Shown: positions 1 through 5,896 of the stretch, in pieces
How the letters are laid out: every line of letters begins with the position of its first letter
Position numbering within the stretch: the stretch's first letter is position 1
NCBI GenBank assembly: GCA_947463165.1
Contig: CANHSW010000147.1
Span: 1-5,945, forward strand
Direction of reading: 5' to 3'
Length of the DNA: 5,945 nucleotides
Source of the DNA: Cyanobacteriota bacterium
Lineage (GTDB): Bacteria; Cyanobacteriota; Cyanobacteriia; PCC-6307; Cyanobiaceae
Program-made: the position numbers and the translations under genes
The notes under the pieces: model-generated
Told to the model about the DNA's origin: nothing
The model's input: only the letters and a program-made list of their open reading frames with translations
The model's database searches: none

Positions 1-56
1 CCCAGACGGGCCATTTTTCAAGCTGCTTATAAAACCACTAAAAACCAAGGGGTCTA

Positions 57-103
57 CCAACAGGAACCCGCCAACCTGACGGCTTGCCAACAGGAGAGCC
101 CGC
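57..103. repeat. Short direct repeat downstream of ndhJ
   Basis: The 9-mer CCAACAGGA occurs at 57-65 and again at 87-95, a 30-base period, with similar flanks (ACCCGCC and GAGCCCGC). A partial CCAAC copy lies between them at 71-75. The repeat sits in the 145-base stretch between the left edge and the ndhJ stop, where I see no supported gene and no strong terminator. Its function is unknown; with only two exact copies it could be chance or slippage. Confidence 0.3.
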
Positions 104-145
104 AAAGTGGAGCCCCCGCCAAATAATCCAAAAAACTTAATGGGC

Positions 146-751
146 TTAATAGGCGTCCTGCATCTCGTAGAAGTCTGGCTGCACGTAATCCTTGCGCAGG
201 GGATAGCCAATCCAGTCTTCGGGCATCAGCAATCGCTTCGGATGGGGATGGCCCGCATAGCTGATGCCATACATGTCGAAGGTTTCCCGCTCCTGCCAGT
301 CAGCGCCGCGAAACAACCCATAGAGGCTGGGGATGGTGAGGTCGCCATCGCGCTGCAGAAACACCTTCAGGCGCACCTCCTCCAACTTGGCCTCGAGCGG
401 CAAATTTTGGCTACTGCCTGCCGCTGAGGCGGGGCTGGCGATGCGATCGGCCAGGGCGGCCAGCTTCACCAGGTGATAGAAGCTCACCAGCCGACCACCG
501 GGGCCCTCGTCGTAACCGCCTTGGCACTGCAGGTAATCGAAGCCGATCGCCTTTAGTGCTGCGGCGACCACCGGCAGAAACACCGCTTCCACGCCAATCA
601 CTTCCACCGCCAGATGATCGGCCGGCAGCAGCTCATGGTCAAAGCCTTGGCCCGTAAGCCAAAGGCTCACCGGGCCCGGCGCCAAGCTGGCGATGGCCGT
701 GCCAGCCGCCTGGTCTGCCGAGGTGGAAGCGGGGGCGGTCTCGTCGGGCAT
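146..751 (-). CDS. ndhJ: NAD(P)H-quinone oxidoreductase subunit J (NDH-1, 30-kDa subunit)
   Basis: The 201-residue protein matches the complex I 30-kDa (NuoC-like) family. The family signature [10 protein letters not shown] is at residues 154-163, followed by [14 protein letters not shown] (167-180) and the conserved C-terminus [16 protein letters not shown]. NdhJ is a soluble subunit of the hydrophilic arm of thylakoid NDH-1, which passes electrons from ferredoxin to plastoquinone in respiration and cyclic electron flow. The ATG at 749-751 is the only methionine ahead of the conserved core. No clear Shine-Dalgarno sequence precedes it, so translation may depend on ndhK, whose stop is 44 bases upstream. 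It is the last gene of ndhC-ndhK-ndhJ. The Ala/Ser/Thr-rich N-terminus (1-25) and a small-residue stretch at 106-122, before the conserved EEVRLKVFL, look like variable surface segments. Identification is secure. Confidence 0.97.
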   Translation of the reverse strand: MPDETAPASTSADQAAGTAIASLAPGPVSLWLTGQGFDHELLPADHLAVEVIGVEAVFLPVVAAALKAIGFDYLQCQGGYDEGPGGRLVSFYHLVKLAALADRIASPASAAGSSQNLPLEAKLEEVRLKVFLQRDGDLTIPSLYGLFRGADWQERETFDMYGISYAGHPHPKRLLMPEDWIGYPLRKDYVQPDFYEMQDAY

Positions 752-795
752 GACTGGAAGCAGGCGGAGATGGCTTTAGTGGTGGCAGGGGCTGG

Positions 796-1578
796 CTAGG
801 CGCCCGGAGCTGGGGTAGTAGCTGGAACAGCTGGAACGCTGGCCAGAGAGGCCGACTCCCCAGGGGCCGCCAGGGGCAGACCGGCCGCGGCCGCCAGAGC
901 CAGTTTCTGGGTTTCAGCGCCCAGGTACTGGCCGTTCACGATCGGCTCCACGGCCTTCATCTGATGGCTGATCGTGAAGTAGCGGTGGCTGGGCAGCAGG
1001 TTGCCCCGCTCGGCCAGGGCCTCGTTGCCCACCTTTTTGCGCAGCTTGATCACCGCATCAAAAATGGCCTCAGGCCGAGGCGGGCAGCCGGGCAGGTAGA
1101 GGTCCACCGGAATCAGCTTGTCTACGCCGCGCACGGCGGTGGTGGAATCGGCGGAAAACATGCCGCCAGTAATCGTGCATGCCCCCATGGCGATCACGTA
1201 CTTGGGCTCAGGCATCTGCTCGTAGAGCCTCACCAGGGCCGGGGCCATCTTCATGGTCACGGTGCCGGCGACGATCAACAGATCCGCCTGGCGGGGGCTG
1301 GAGCGGGGCACCAGGCCAAAGCGGTCGAAGTCAAAGCGCGAGCCAATCAGGGCGGCGAACTCGATGAAGCAACAGGCCGTGCCATAGAGCAGCGGCCAGA
1401 GGCTGCTGAGACGAGCCCAGTTATGGATGTCGTCGAGGGTGGTGAGGATCACGTTCTCGGAGAGATCCGAGGTGATCTGGGGGGCTGCCACAGGCCCGCA
1501 GGTGGAGGCCCGCAGATCCTTGAGAGCGGCAACGGACAGGGCCTCAGCCATGCCGGATTGGGCGGTGGAAAGGGTCAT
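796..1578 (-). CDS. ndhK: NAD(P)H-quinone oxidoreductase subunit K (NDH-1, N2 Fe-S cluster subunit)
   Basis: This 260-residue protein is the NuoB/PSST-type subunit that holds the terminal [4Fe-4S] cluster N2, next to the quinone site at the membrane junction of NDH-1. The four expected ligands are visible: the tandem Cys69-Cys70 in GTACCFIEF, Cys134 in GACTITGG and Cys165 in LPGCPPRP. The core, roughly 36-220, is typical. The last 40 residues are Ala/Pro/Ser-rich, low in complexity and probably disordered, so the protein is somewhat longer than the usual 230-250. The start is ATG 1576-1578; a second ATG at residue 10 (MAEALS, 1549-1551) is an alternative, because the conserved region begins later. 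The gene starts 15 bases after the ndhC stop, indicating cotranscription, and ndhJ follows after 44 bases. No strong Shine-Dalgarno sequence is visible. Confidence 0.97.
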   Translation of the reverse strand: MTLSTAQSGMAEALSVAALKDLRASTCGPVAAPQITSDLSENVILTTLDDIHNWARLSSLWPLLYGTACCFIEFAALIGSRFDFDRFGLVPRSSPRQADLLIVAGTVTMKMAPALVRLYEQMPEPKYVIAMGACTITGGMFSADSTTAVRGVDKLIPVDLYLPGCPPRPEAIFDAVIKLRKKVGNEALAERGNLLPSHRYFTISHQMKAVEPIVNGQYLGAETQKLALAAAAGLPLAAPGESASLASVPAVPATTPAPGA

Positions 1579-1593
1579 GGGTTCAGGGGAGGA

Positions 1594-1956
1594 TCAGCTC
1601 CACTCGAGGGCGCCCTTGCGCCAGGCGTAGGCCAGCGCCACCACCAGGATGGCGATGAAAATCAGGGCCTCGATAAAGGCCAGCAAACCAAGGCGGTGGA
1701 AGGCCACCGCCCAGGGATAGAGAAAGACGGTCTCCACGTCGAAGATCACGAAGACCAGCGCAAACATGTAGTAGCGGATGTTGAACTGGATCCAGGCACC
1801 GCCAATCGGCTCCATGCCCGATTCGTAGGTGAGTTCCCTCTCGCCGGCACGGCTCTTGGGAGCCAGCAGCTTGTTGGTCACCAGGGCCAGCACAGGCACG
1901 GCGGCCGAGATCAGCAAAAAGCCGAGAAAGGCGTCGTAGCCGGAGAGCACGAACAT
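1594..1956 (-). CDS. ndhC: NAD(P)H-quinone oxidoreductase subunit 3 (NDH-1 membrane subunit NdhC)
   Basis: At 120 residues the protein has the standard length for the NuoA/ND3 family. Three hydrophobic segments are visible, at about 9-30, 62-81 and 89-111. The long loop after the first holds the conserved YESGMEPIG (44-52), and the second segment contains the acidic [11 protein letters not shown] (72-82). In complex I the loop lies by the quinone entrance and the membrane acids take part in coupling to proton transfer. It is the first gene of ndhC-ndhK-ndhJ, so its promoter should lie in the gap up to 2157, although I could not pick a convincing one. The ATG at 1954-1956 fits the canonical N-terminus. 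A hairpin can form 25-51 bases ahead of it in the transcript. Identification is secure. Confidence 0.97.
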   Translation of the reverse strand: MFVLSGYDAFLGFLLISAAVPVLALVTNKLLAPKSRAGERELTYESGMEPIGGAWIQFNIRYYMFALVFVIFDVETVFLYPWAVAFHRLGLLAFIEALIFIAILVVALAYAWRKGALEWS

Positions 1957-2157
1957 TCAGGCCAGCCGAAGCGTGGCGGGCAGTCTGGCACCCACCAGCC
2001 AAGACTGGGGGCTGTGGGCTGGCCCTCTTTTGGTTGAGCTGTTTTGCAGGTGCTCTTTTGCTGGCGACCTGATCAAGCGGCGAGCTGGGTCTGGTGGCGC
2101 GCTATTGGGGGCCAGAGCCAACCTGGATAGAGTTTGGCGCAGCCCATCGGCCCAGGG
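1957..2157. other. Divergent intergenic region between ndhC and rubA
   Basis: These 201 bases separate the minus-strand ndh operon from the plus-strand rubA-ycf48-psb module and must carry promoters for both. No -35/-10 pair stands out on either strand. TTGATC (read on minus, 2076-2071) and TTGAGC (plus, 2034-2039) are partial -35 matches without a good -10 partner. Reading frames crossing it lack family features and look like GC-rich shadow frames. The one clear structural element is the hairpin at 1981-2007. Confidence 0.6.
1981..2007 (-). promoter_or_regulatory. Hairpin in the ndhC 5' leader
   Basis: CAGTCTGGC (1981-1989) pairs with GCC (1998-2000) and AGACTG (2002-2007), leaving one bulged A at 2001 and an 8-base loop. 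This gives nine base pairs. If the ndhC promoter lies further upstream, the structure falls in the untranslated leader, 25-51 bases before the ATG. It has no following T-run, so it is not an intrinsic terminator. A role in mRNA stability or translational control is inference only. Confidence 0.35.
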
Positions 2158-2694
2158 ATGAACGCGACACCAGGCGATCAGCAGGACCCGATTGGCCCAG
2201 AGCCAGCCCAGCCACCAACTGAGCTTGCAACTGAGCTGGCAACCGAGCCGCCCACCAAGCCCGCAACTGAGGCCGAGCCTGCCGCCAGCCCAGCGGTTAA
2301 CACCGCAGAAGCAGCTGCAGCCGAGCCCAAGCCTGCCGCCAGTCCAGCGGCTGGCGCCGGCCTCGATCCAGACGACGACCTGGCCTCCCACCGGTTTGAG
2401 TGCCGCAGCTGCGGCTTTGTCTATGACCCCCAAGAAGGGGTGAAAAAAGTGGGCATCGCCGCTGGCACCCCATTTCTGGAGCTGGATGCGGCCAGCTTCC
2501 GCTGCCCGGTCTGCCGCAGCAAGGTGGGCGCCTTCAAGGACATCGGCCCCCGCAACAAGCCCAGCGGCTTCGAGGAGAACCTCAACTTCGGCCTGGGGGT
2601 GAATCAGCTAACCCCCGGCCAAAAGAACGTGTTGATCTTTGGCGGTTTCGCCCTGGCCATCGCCTTCTTCCTGTCGCTCTACTCGCTGCGCTGA
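2158..2694 (+). CDS. rubA: Membrane-anchored rubredoxin (RubA-type)
   Basis: The 178-residue protein has three parts. Residues 1-75 are a Pro/Glu/Ala/Thr-rich linker. Residues 79-130 form a rubredoxin domain with both iron-binding knuckles, CRSC (Cys82, Cys85) in ECRSCGFVYDP and CPVC (Cys116, Cys119). After a conserved SGFEENLNFGLGVNQLTPGQ stretch, a single C-terminal transmembrane helix spans about 158-175. This matches the thylakoid RubA of oxygenic phototrophs, which known work links to assembly of PSII (and in some species PSI). ATG 2158 is preferred; an in-frame TTG at 2134 would add eight residues. Neither has a good Shine-Dalgarno sequence. ycf48 starts 22 bases downstream, so cotranscription is likely. 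The linker seems longer than usual and is built from in-frame repeats. CTGAG units over the end of the gene (2691-2705) put TGA in all three frames. Confidence 0.95.
   Translation: MNATPGDQQDPIGPEPAQPPTELATELATEPPTKPATEAEPAASPAVNTAEAAAAEPKPAASPAAGAGLDPDDDLASHRFECRSCGFVYDPQEGVKKVGIAAGTPFLELDAASFRCPVCRSKVGAFKDIGPRNKPSGFEENLNFGLGVNQLTPGQKNVLIFGGFALAIAFFLSLYSLR
2209..2268 (+). repeat. Five 12-base units encoding tetrapeptides in the RubA linker
   Basis: Five consecutive 12-base units encode QPPT, ELAT, ELAT, EPPT and KPAT (RubA residues 18-37). The two central units, 2221-2232 and 2233-2244, differ at only two bases, suggesting recent tandem duplication. The periodicity stays in frame, so length changes would not break the gene. 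Confidence 0.75.
2277..2350 (+). repeat. Near-identical 20-base direct repeat in the RubA linker
   Basis: The 20 bases at 2277-2296 recur at 2331-2350 with one mismatch. The 54-base period is exactly 18 codons. Each copy encodes the core PAASPA, inside EPAASPA (residues 40-46) and KPAASPA (58-64). Together with the adjacent tetrapeptide repeats, it accounts for much of the linker. Confidence 0.7.
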
Positions 2695-2716
2695 GCTGAG
2701 CTGAACCGCCGGCGCC

Positions 2717-3784
2717 ATGGCGCCCGCCTGCCGCCGATCCGCCCCTCCCCCAGAGTCCCTCGCGCCCGATTCCGTGCCCCAACGCCTGATCCAACGCCTG
2801 TTGCAAGGCCTGATCACCCCCCTGTTGACCCTGCTGCTGGCCCTTGGCCTGGGCGGCTGCGTCACCACCGGCCTCAGTGCCGCCCAGGTGAGCCCCTGGC
2901 AGCCCGTGGAGCTGAATACCCGCTCCAACCCCCTGGATGTGGCCTTCAGCAACCAGAGCCATGGCTTCCTGGTGGGCAGCAACCGCCTGATCCTGGAAAC
3001 CAACGACGGCGGCGCCAGCTGGGCAGAGCGGTCCCTGGATCTGCCGCCCGAGGAAAACTTCCGCCTGATCAGCATCGACTTCAAAGGCGACGAGGGCTGG
3101 ATCGCCGGCCAACCAGGCCTGTTACTGCACAGCACCGATGCCGGCCAAAACTGGAACCGCCTGTTCCTCGATACCAAGCTGCCTGGCGAGCCCTATCTGA
3201 TCAGCGCCACCGGCCGCAACGCCGCCGAGCTGGCCACCAACGTGGGCGCCATCTACAGCAGCACCGACGGGGGCAACAGCTGGCAGGCCCAGGTGAGTGA
3301 CGCCGCTGGGGCGGTGCGGGAGCTGCGCCGCAGCGACGATGGCCGCTACGTGAGCGTCAGCGGCCTGGGCAATTTCTTCTCCACCTGGAATCCAGGCCAG
3401 GCGACCTGGCAGTTGCACCAACGGGTGAGCAGCCAACGCCTGCAAAGCATGGGCTTCCAGCCAGAAGGGGGCCTCTGGATGGTCGCCAGGGGCGCCCAGC
3501 TGCGCTTCAATCCCGATGCCGCCGACCCCGACCAGTGGGGCAAGGCGATCATCCCGATCACCAATGGCTACGGCTACCTGGACTTGGCCTGGGATCCCCA
3601 GGGCTCGGTCTGGACCGGCGGTGGCAACGGCACCCTGCTGGTGAGCAGCGATGGCGGCCATAGCTGGCAAAAAGACCCCGTGGGCAGCCAGCAACCCACG
3701 AATTTCACCCGCATCCGCTTCACCCCAGACGGCAAGGGCTTCGTGTTGGGAGAACGCGGTGCCCTGCTCCGCTGGATCGGCTAA
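2717..3784 (+). CDS. ycf48: Photosystem II assembly factor Ycf48 (HCF136-like), predicted lipoprotein
   Basis: The 355-residue product is the beta-propeller assembly factor that binds newly made D1 during early PSII reaction-centre assembly and repair, on the lumenal side. An N-terminal hydrophobic segment (about 33-47) ends in the lipobox LGGC, with Cys48 as the predicted lipidated residue. From about 70 onward, BNR-like blades repeat: GFLVGSNR then TNDGGASW, GWIAGQPG then STDAGQNW, NVGAIYSSTDGGNSW, VSGLGNFFSTW, VARGAQLRF, GGGNGTLLVSSDGGHSW and GFVLGERGALLRWIG, consistent with seven blades. ATG 2717 is the first start, but it gives a Pro-rich 19-residue lead. An in-frame GTG at 2774 would give 336 residues, starting (M)PQRLIQRLLQ, a more typical short basic signal-peptide n-region; I regard that start as quite possible. 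It follows rubA by 22 bases, and psbE lies 106 bases downstream. Confidence 0.96.
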   Translation: MAPACRRSAPPPESLAPDSVPQRLIQRLLQGLITPLLTLLLALGLGGCVTTGLSAAQVSPWQPVELNTRSNPLDVAFSNQSHGFLVGSNRLILETNDGGASWAERSLDLPPEENFRLISIDFKGDEGWIAGQPGLLLHSTDAGQNWNRLFLDTKLPGEPYLISATGRNAAELATNVGAIYSSTDGGNSWQAQVSDAAGAVRELRRSDDGRYVSVSGLGNFFSTWNPGQATWQLHQRVSSQRLQSMGFQPEGGLWMVARGAQLRFNPDAADPDQWGKAIIPITNGYGYLDLAWDPQGSVWTGGGNGTLLVSSDGGHSWQKDPVGSQQPTNFTRIRFTPDGKGFVLGERGALLRWIG

Positions 3785-3861
3785 ACCCCTTTCCGGGCCC
3801 GCTTCTCTTTCCCTGTGTAACCAAGCCACCGGATCGGCAGCGGTGCCCGCCGGCTGGCCCT

Positions 3862-3867
3862 TAGGAT
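3862..3867 (+). promoter_or_regulatory. Possible -10 element for psbEFLJ (TAGGAT)
   Basis: TAGGAT matches four of six bases of the sigma-70 -10 consensus and lies 23 bases before the psbE ATG, which would give a leader of roughly 15-20 bases. No recognisable -35 is seen 16-18 bases upstream. An imperfect stem (CCGG 3829-3832 with 3850-3853, and GGC 3836-3838 with GCC 3845-3847) sits just ahead of it. psbE may instead be read from a rubA-ycf48 transcript, or from both. Confidence 0.25.
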
Positions 3868-3890
3868 CAAATCGCTGAACGCTTGTCGCT

Positions 3891-4139
3891 ATGGCTGCCG
3901 GCTCTACAGGGGAACGCCCGTTCTTCGAAATCATTACGAGCATCCGCTATTGGGTGATTCATGCGGTCACCCTGCCGGCCATCTTCCTGGCGGGCTTCTT
4001 TTTCGTGTCCACTGGGTTGGCCTACGACGCCTTCGGCACCCCCAGGCCTGATGCCTATTTCCAGGCAACAGAAAGCAAGGCACCCGTGGTGAGCCAGCGC
4101 TACCAGGGCAAGACTCAACTTGACCAGCGCCTGCAATAA
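3891..4139 (+). CDS. psbE: Cytochrome b559 subunit alpha (PSII)
   Basis: This 82-residue protein has the usual length for PsbE. It contains the haem-binding segment [12 protein letters not shown] with axial ligand His24, one transmembrane helix at about 19-42, and the lumenal domain beginning [14 protein letters not shown]. With PsbF it binds the b559 haem near the PSII quinone side, where it protects against photodamage and is needed for early assembly. The ATG at 3891 has no evident Shine-Dalgarno sequence. It heads the compact psbEFLJ cluster, with psbF starting eight bases after its stop. The sequence shows no anomalies. Confidence 0.99.
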   Translation: MAAGSTGERPFFEIITSIRYWVIHAVTLPAIFLAGFFFVSTGLAYDAFGTPRPDAYFQATESKAPVVSQRYQGKTQLDQRLQ

Positions 4140-4147
4140 ACCGAACC

Positions 4148-4285
4148 ATGACCCAGTCCCCCGCCACAACCACGCCGCGCAATTACCCGATCTTCACGGT
4201 GCGCTGGCTTTCCGTTCACGCCCTCGGCATCCCCACGGTATTTTTCCTGGGCGCCTTGGCTGCCATGCAGTTCATCCGTCGCTGA
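4148..4285 (+). CDS. psbF: Cytochrome b559 subunit beta (PSII)
   Basis: This 45-residue protein begins [10 protein letters not shown] and carries the diagnostic [20 protein letters not shown], in which His24 is the second axial ligand of the b559 haem. A single transmembrane helix (about 20-40) is followed by the C-terminus MQFIRR. It pairs with PsbE across the thylakoid membrane. It lies between psbE (eight bases upstream) and psbL (four bases downstream) with no clear Shine-Dalgarno sequence, so translational coupling is likely. Its length and sequence are typical. Confidence 0.98.
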   Translation: MTQSPATTTPRNYPIFTVRWLSVHALGIPTVFFLGALAAMQFIRR

Positions 4286-4289
4286 TCCC

Positions 4290-4415
4290 ATGGGCCTGCA
4301 ACGCAACACCAACCCCAATAACCTGCCGGTCGAACTCAACCGCACCAGTCTTTACCTGGGACTGCTGTTGGTCTTCGTGACCGGAGTGCTTTTCTCCAGC
4401 TACTTCTTCAACTGA
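4290..4415 (+). CDS. psbL: Photosystem II reaction centre protein L
   Basis: This 41-residue single-helix protein contains the near-invariant run [19 protein letters not shown] (residues 8 onward) and ends FSSYFFN. The family is usually 38-39 residues, so the MGLQRNT start is two or three residues longer. PsbL lies at the PSII dimer interface near the QA site and helps limit back-flow of electrons from plastoquinol. Its ATG is four bases after the psbF stop. The start is well placed because conserved residues begin almost immediately. Confidence 0.98.
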   Translation: MGLQRNTNPNNLPVELNRTSLYLGLLLVFVTGVLFSSYFFN

Positions 4416-4459
4416 GTCGCCCCGGCGTCTCTTCTGTTCCGATTCGCGCATTCACTCCG

Positions 4460-4660
4460 ATGAGCGGCAAGAAATCCAACCTGCCTGACGGCCGCATTCC
4501 CGACCGTCTTCCCGATGGCCGTCCCGCCGTTGCCTGGCGCTCCCGCTGGACAGAAGGCGTGCTTCCCCTGTGGCTCGTAGCCACAGCCGGTGGCATTGCC
4601 GTGATTTTCGTGGTGGGCCTGTTCTTCTACGGTGCCTACACCGGCGTTGGTTCAGCTTGA
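4460..4660 (+). CDS. psbJ: Photosystem II reaction centre protein J
   Basis: The 66-residue product ends with the typical PsbJ helix: [20 protein letters not shown] (36-55), then [11 protein letters not shown]. PsbJ regulates electron flow between QA, QB and the plastoquinone pool and sits near cytochrome b559. Plastid and many cyanobacterial PsbJ proteins are about 40 residues. Here a hydrophilic N-terminal extension of about 25 residues, including [17 protein letters not shown], precedes the core; from memory this longer form is seen in picocyanobacteria, so ATG 4460 is kept. The gene follows psbL after 44 pyrimidine-rich bases without a visible Shine-Dalgarno sequence. It is the last gene of the module, 51 bases before the terminator hairpin. 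Confidence 0.97.
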   Translation: MSGKKSNLPDGRIPDRLPDGRPAVAWRSRWTEGVLPLWLVATAGGIAVIFVVGLFFYGAYTGVGSA

Positions 4661-4711
4661 GCTGCGGCTTCAAGCCTTGAGCTCCAGCTCCAGTCTGGGG
4701 TTCCTTTTGAG

Positions 4712-4735
4712 GCGGACTGCATAGTCCGCTTTTTT
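4712..4735 (+). terminator. Rho-independent terminator of the psbEFLJ operon
   Basis: GCGGACT (4712-4718) and AGTCCGC (4723-4729) form a perfect seven-base-pair stem with a four-base GCAT loop, followed directly by six T residues (4730-4735). The polarity fits plus-strand transcription ending 51 bases after the psbJ stop. Read on the other strand the hairpin has no T-run, so it should not end the convergent epimerase transcript by this mechanism. Confidence 0.92.
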
Positions 4736-4786
4736 GTTGGTCAGCTCCAGTTTTTCGTTGATCAGCTGCAGTTAATCAGCTGCAAT
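4736..4786. repeat. Degenerate direct repeat with CAGCTG palindromes
   Basis: Between the psbJ terminator and the epimerase stop, GTTGGTCAGCTCCAGTT (4736-4752) is followed 21 bases on by GTTGATCAGCTGCAGTT (4757-4773), differing at two bases, and then by a partial third copy, AATCAGCTGCAAT (4774-4786). The CAGCTG at 4763-4768 and that at 4777-4782 can also pair around an 8-base loop. No function is known; it may be slippage in a spacer or a weak structure at the convergent 3' ends. Confidence 0.5.
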
Positions 4787-4814
4787 GGCCGGACCACTCA
4801 GCTGCCCAAACCGC

Positions 4815-5873
4815 TCAGCCAAGCAGGGCAGGATCTAGCTGCAGCACCCAGTCGGCAAACCTCTGCAATCCCAGCTCAATGGAGGTGCTGGGCCGAAAAC
4901 CCAGCCAAGCATCCAGGCGACTGGTATCGGCAGCCGTGGCCTCCACATCACCGGGTTGGATCGGCAGCAACTCCATGATCGCTGACTTGCCCAGGGCCTG
5001 CTCCAGCACCCCGATGAAGTGCAGCAGCTCGGTTGGCTGGGAATTGCCGATGTTGAACAGTCGATGGGGCGCCCAGCTGGTGGCCGGATCCGGAGCGGCG
5101 GGATCAAAGTGGGGATCGGCGCTGGCCGGCCGATCCAAGCAGCCGATCACCGCCTCGACGATGTCATCGATATAGGTGAAATCGCGGCGCATGCGGCCAT
5201 AGTTAAAAACCCGAATCGGCTCGCCAGCCAGAATCGCCCTGGCAAACAGCATCGGCGCCATATCCGGACGGCCCCAGGGGCCGTATACCGTGAAGAAGCG
5301 CAGGCCCGTGGCCGGCAGGTTGTAGAGGTGGCTGTAGGTGTGGGCCATCAGCTCATTGGCCGCCTTGGTGGCGGCGTAAAGGCTCACCGGATGGTTCACC
5401 AACTGCCCTTCAGCAAAGGGCATCTGGCGGTTGCCCCCGTATACCGAGCTGCTGGATGCATAAACCAAATGCGCCACCCGCTGCTGGCGGCAGCCCTCCA
5501 ACAGATGACCAAAACCCACCAGGTTGCTCTGGATATAAACGGCGGGATTTTCCAGCGAATGGCGCACCCCAGCCTGGGCCGCCAGATGCACCACCGCCTG
5601 CGGCTGTTCGCTCTCAAACAACTGGGCGATGGCGAGCCCATCCACCAAATCGAGGCGCAAAAATTTCCAGGCTTCCGGCCGGTCCAGCTCGGCCGCCAAC
5701 CGGACCAACCGGGCCAAGCGGGCCTGCTTGAGGGCGGGATTGTAGTAGGCGTTGAGGTTGTCGAGGCCAAGTACGCGCTCACCGCGGCGCAGCAACTGGG
5801 CCGCCACCGCAGCACCAATAAATCCCGCAGCGCCGGTTACCAGTATTGGTCGCTGCGATTGTGCTGAAGTCAG
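4815..5873 (-). CDS. NAD-dependent epimerase, probable UDP-glucuronate 4-epimerase; start codon uncertain
   Basis: This extended SDR converts a UDP-sugar, most likely UDP-glucuronate to UDP-galacturonate for capsule, LPS or exopolysaccharide. From the GTG at 5805-5807 the protein has 330 residues, with HLAAQAGVRHSLENP (74-88), the SSSSVYGG segment, catalytic Tyr144-x3-Lys148 in YAATK, RFFTVYGPWGRPDMAP (170-185) and NYGRMRRDFTYIDDIVEAV (202-220), all typical of the glucuronate epimerase branch. That GTG would remove the NAD-binding glycine motif: the open frame upstream encodes RPILVTGAAGFIGAA, the expected Rossmann start. Between this motif and an in-frame TGA (5877-5879) there is no ATG, GTG or TTG, only CTG at 5871-5873 (352 residues) or ATC at 5874-5876. 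I extend the gene to the CTG. An in-frame ATG at 5895-5897 is cut off by the TGA. A rare start, a sequencing error or a recent start mutation are all possible. The gene is convergent with psbJ. Confidence 0.88.
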   Translation of the reverse strand: MTSAQSQRPILVTGAAGFIGAAVAAQLLRRGERVLGLDNLNAYYNPALKQARLARLVRLAAELDRPEAWKFLRLDLVDGLAIAQLFESEQPQAVVHLAAQAGVRHSLENPAVYIQSNLVGFGHLLEGCRQQRVAHLVYASSSSVYGGNRQMPFAEGQLVNHPVSLYAATKAANELMAHTYSHLYNLPATGLRFFTVYGPWGRPDMAPMLFARAILAGEPIRVFNYGRMRRDFTYIDDIVEAVIGCLDRPASADPHFDPAAPDPATSWAPHRLFNIGNSQPTELLHFIGVLEQALGKSAIMELLPIQPGDVEATAADTSRLDAWLGFRPSTSIELGLQRFADWVLQLDPALLG

Positions 5874-5896
5874 GATTCAGATCGCCAAGACAATCA

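Noticed and set aside
26..55. TTATAA-like -10 with TAGACC -35 on the minus strand near the left edge
   Set aside because: It is a partial match in a short AT-rich stretch with no visible downstream gene inside the window.
130..150. Possible terminator for ndhCKJ (short TTAA stem followed by six T on the minus strand)
   Set aside because: The stem has only four A/T pairs and overlaps the ndhJ stop, so it is too weak to call an intrinsic terminator.
964..2037. Long plus-strand open frame (357 codons) opposite ndhK and ndhC
   Set aside because: It lies antisense to two securely identified genes, has a His/Gly/Gln-rich composition typical of reverse frames in GC-rich DNA, and shows no family motif.
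1957..2433. Minus-strand open frame covering the ndhC-rubA gap, with Gly/Leu/Trp repeats
   Set aside because: The repeats are the reverse complement of the RubA linker repeats, and no protein family is recognisable.
3122..3943. Minus-strand open frame (273 codons) opposite ycf48
   Set aside because: It is a shadow of ycf48 and runs into psbE; it has no recognisable domain and a biased Ala/Gly/His composition.
5019..5867. Plus-strand open frame (282 codons) opposite the epimerase
   Set aside because: It is antisense to a clear SDR gene with conserved motifs and has no domain of its own.
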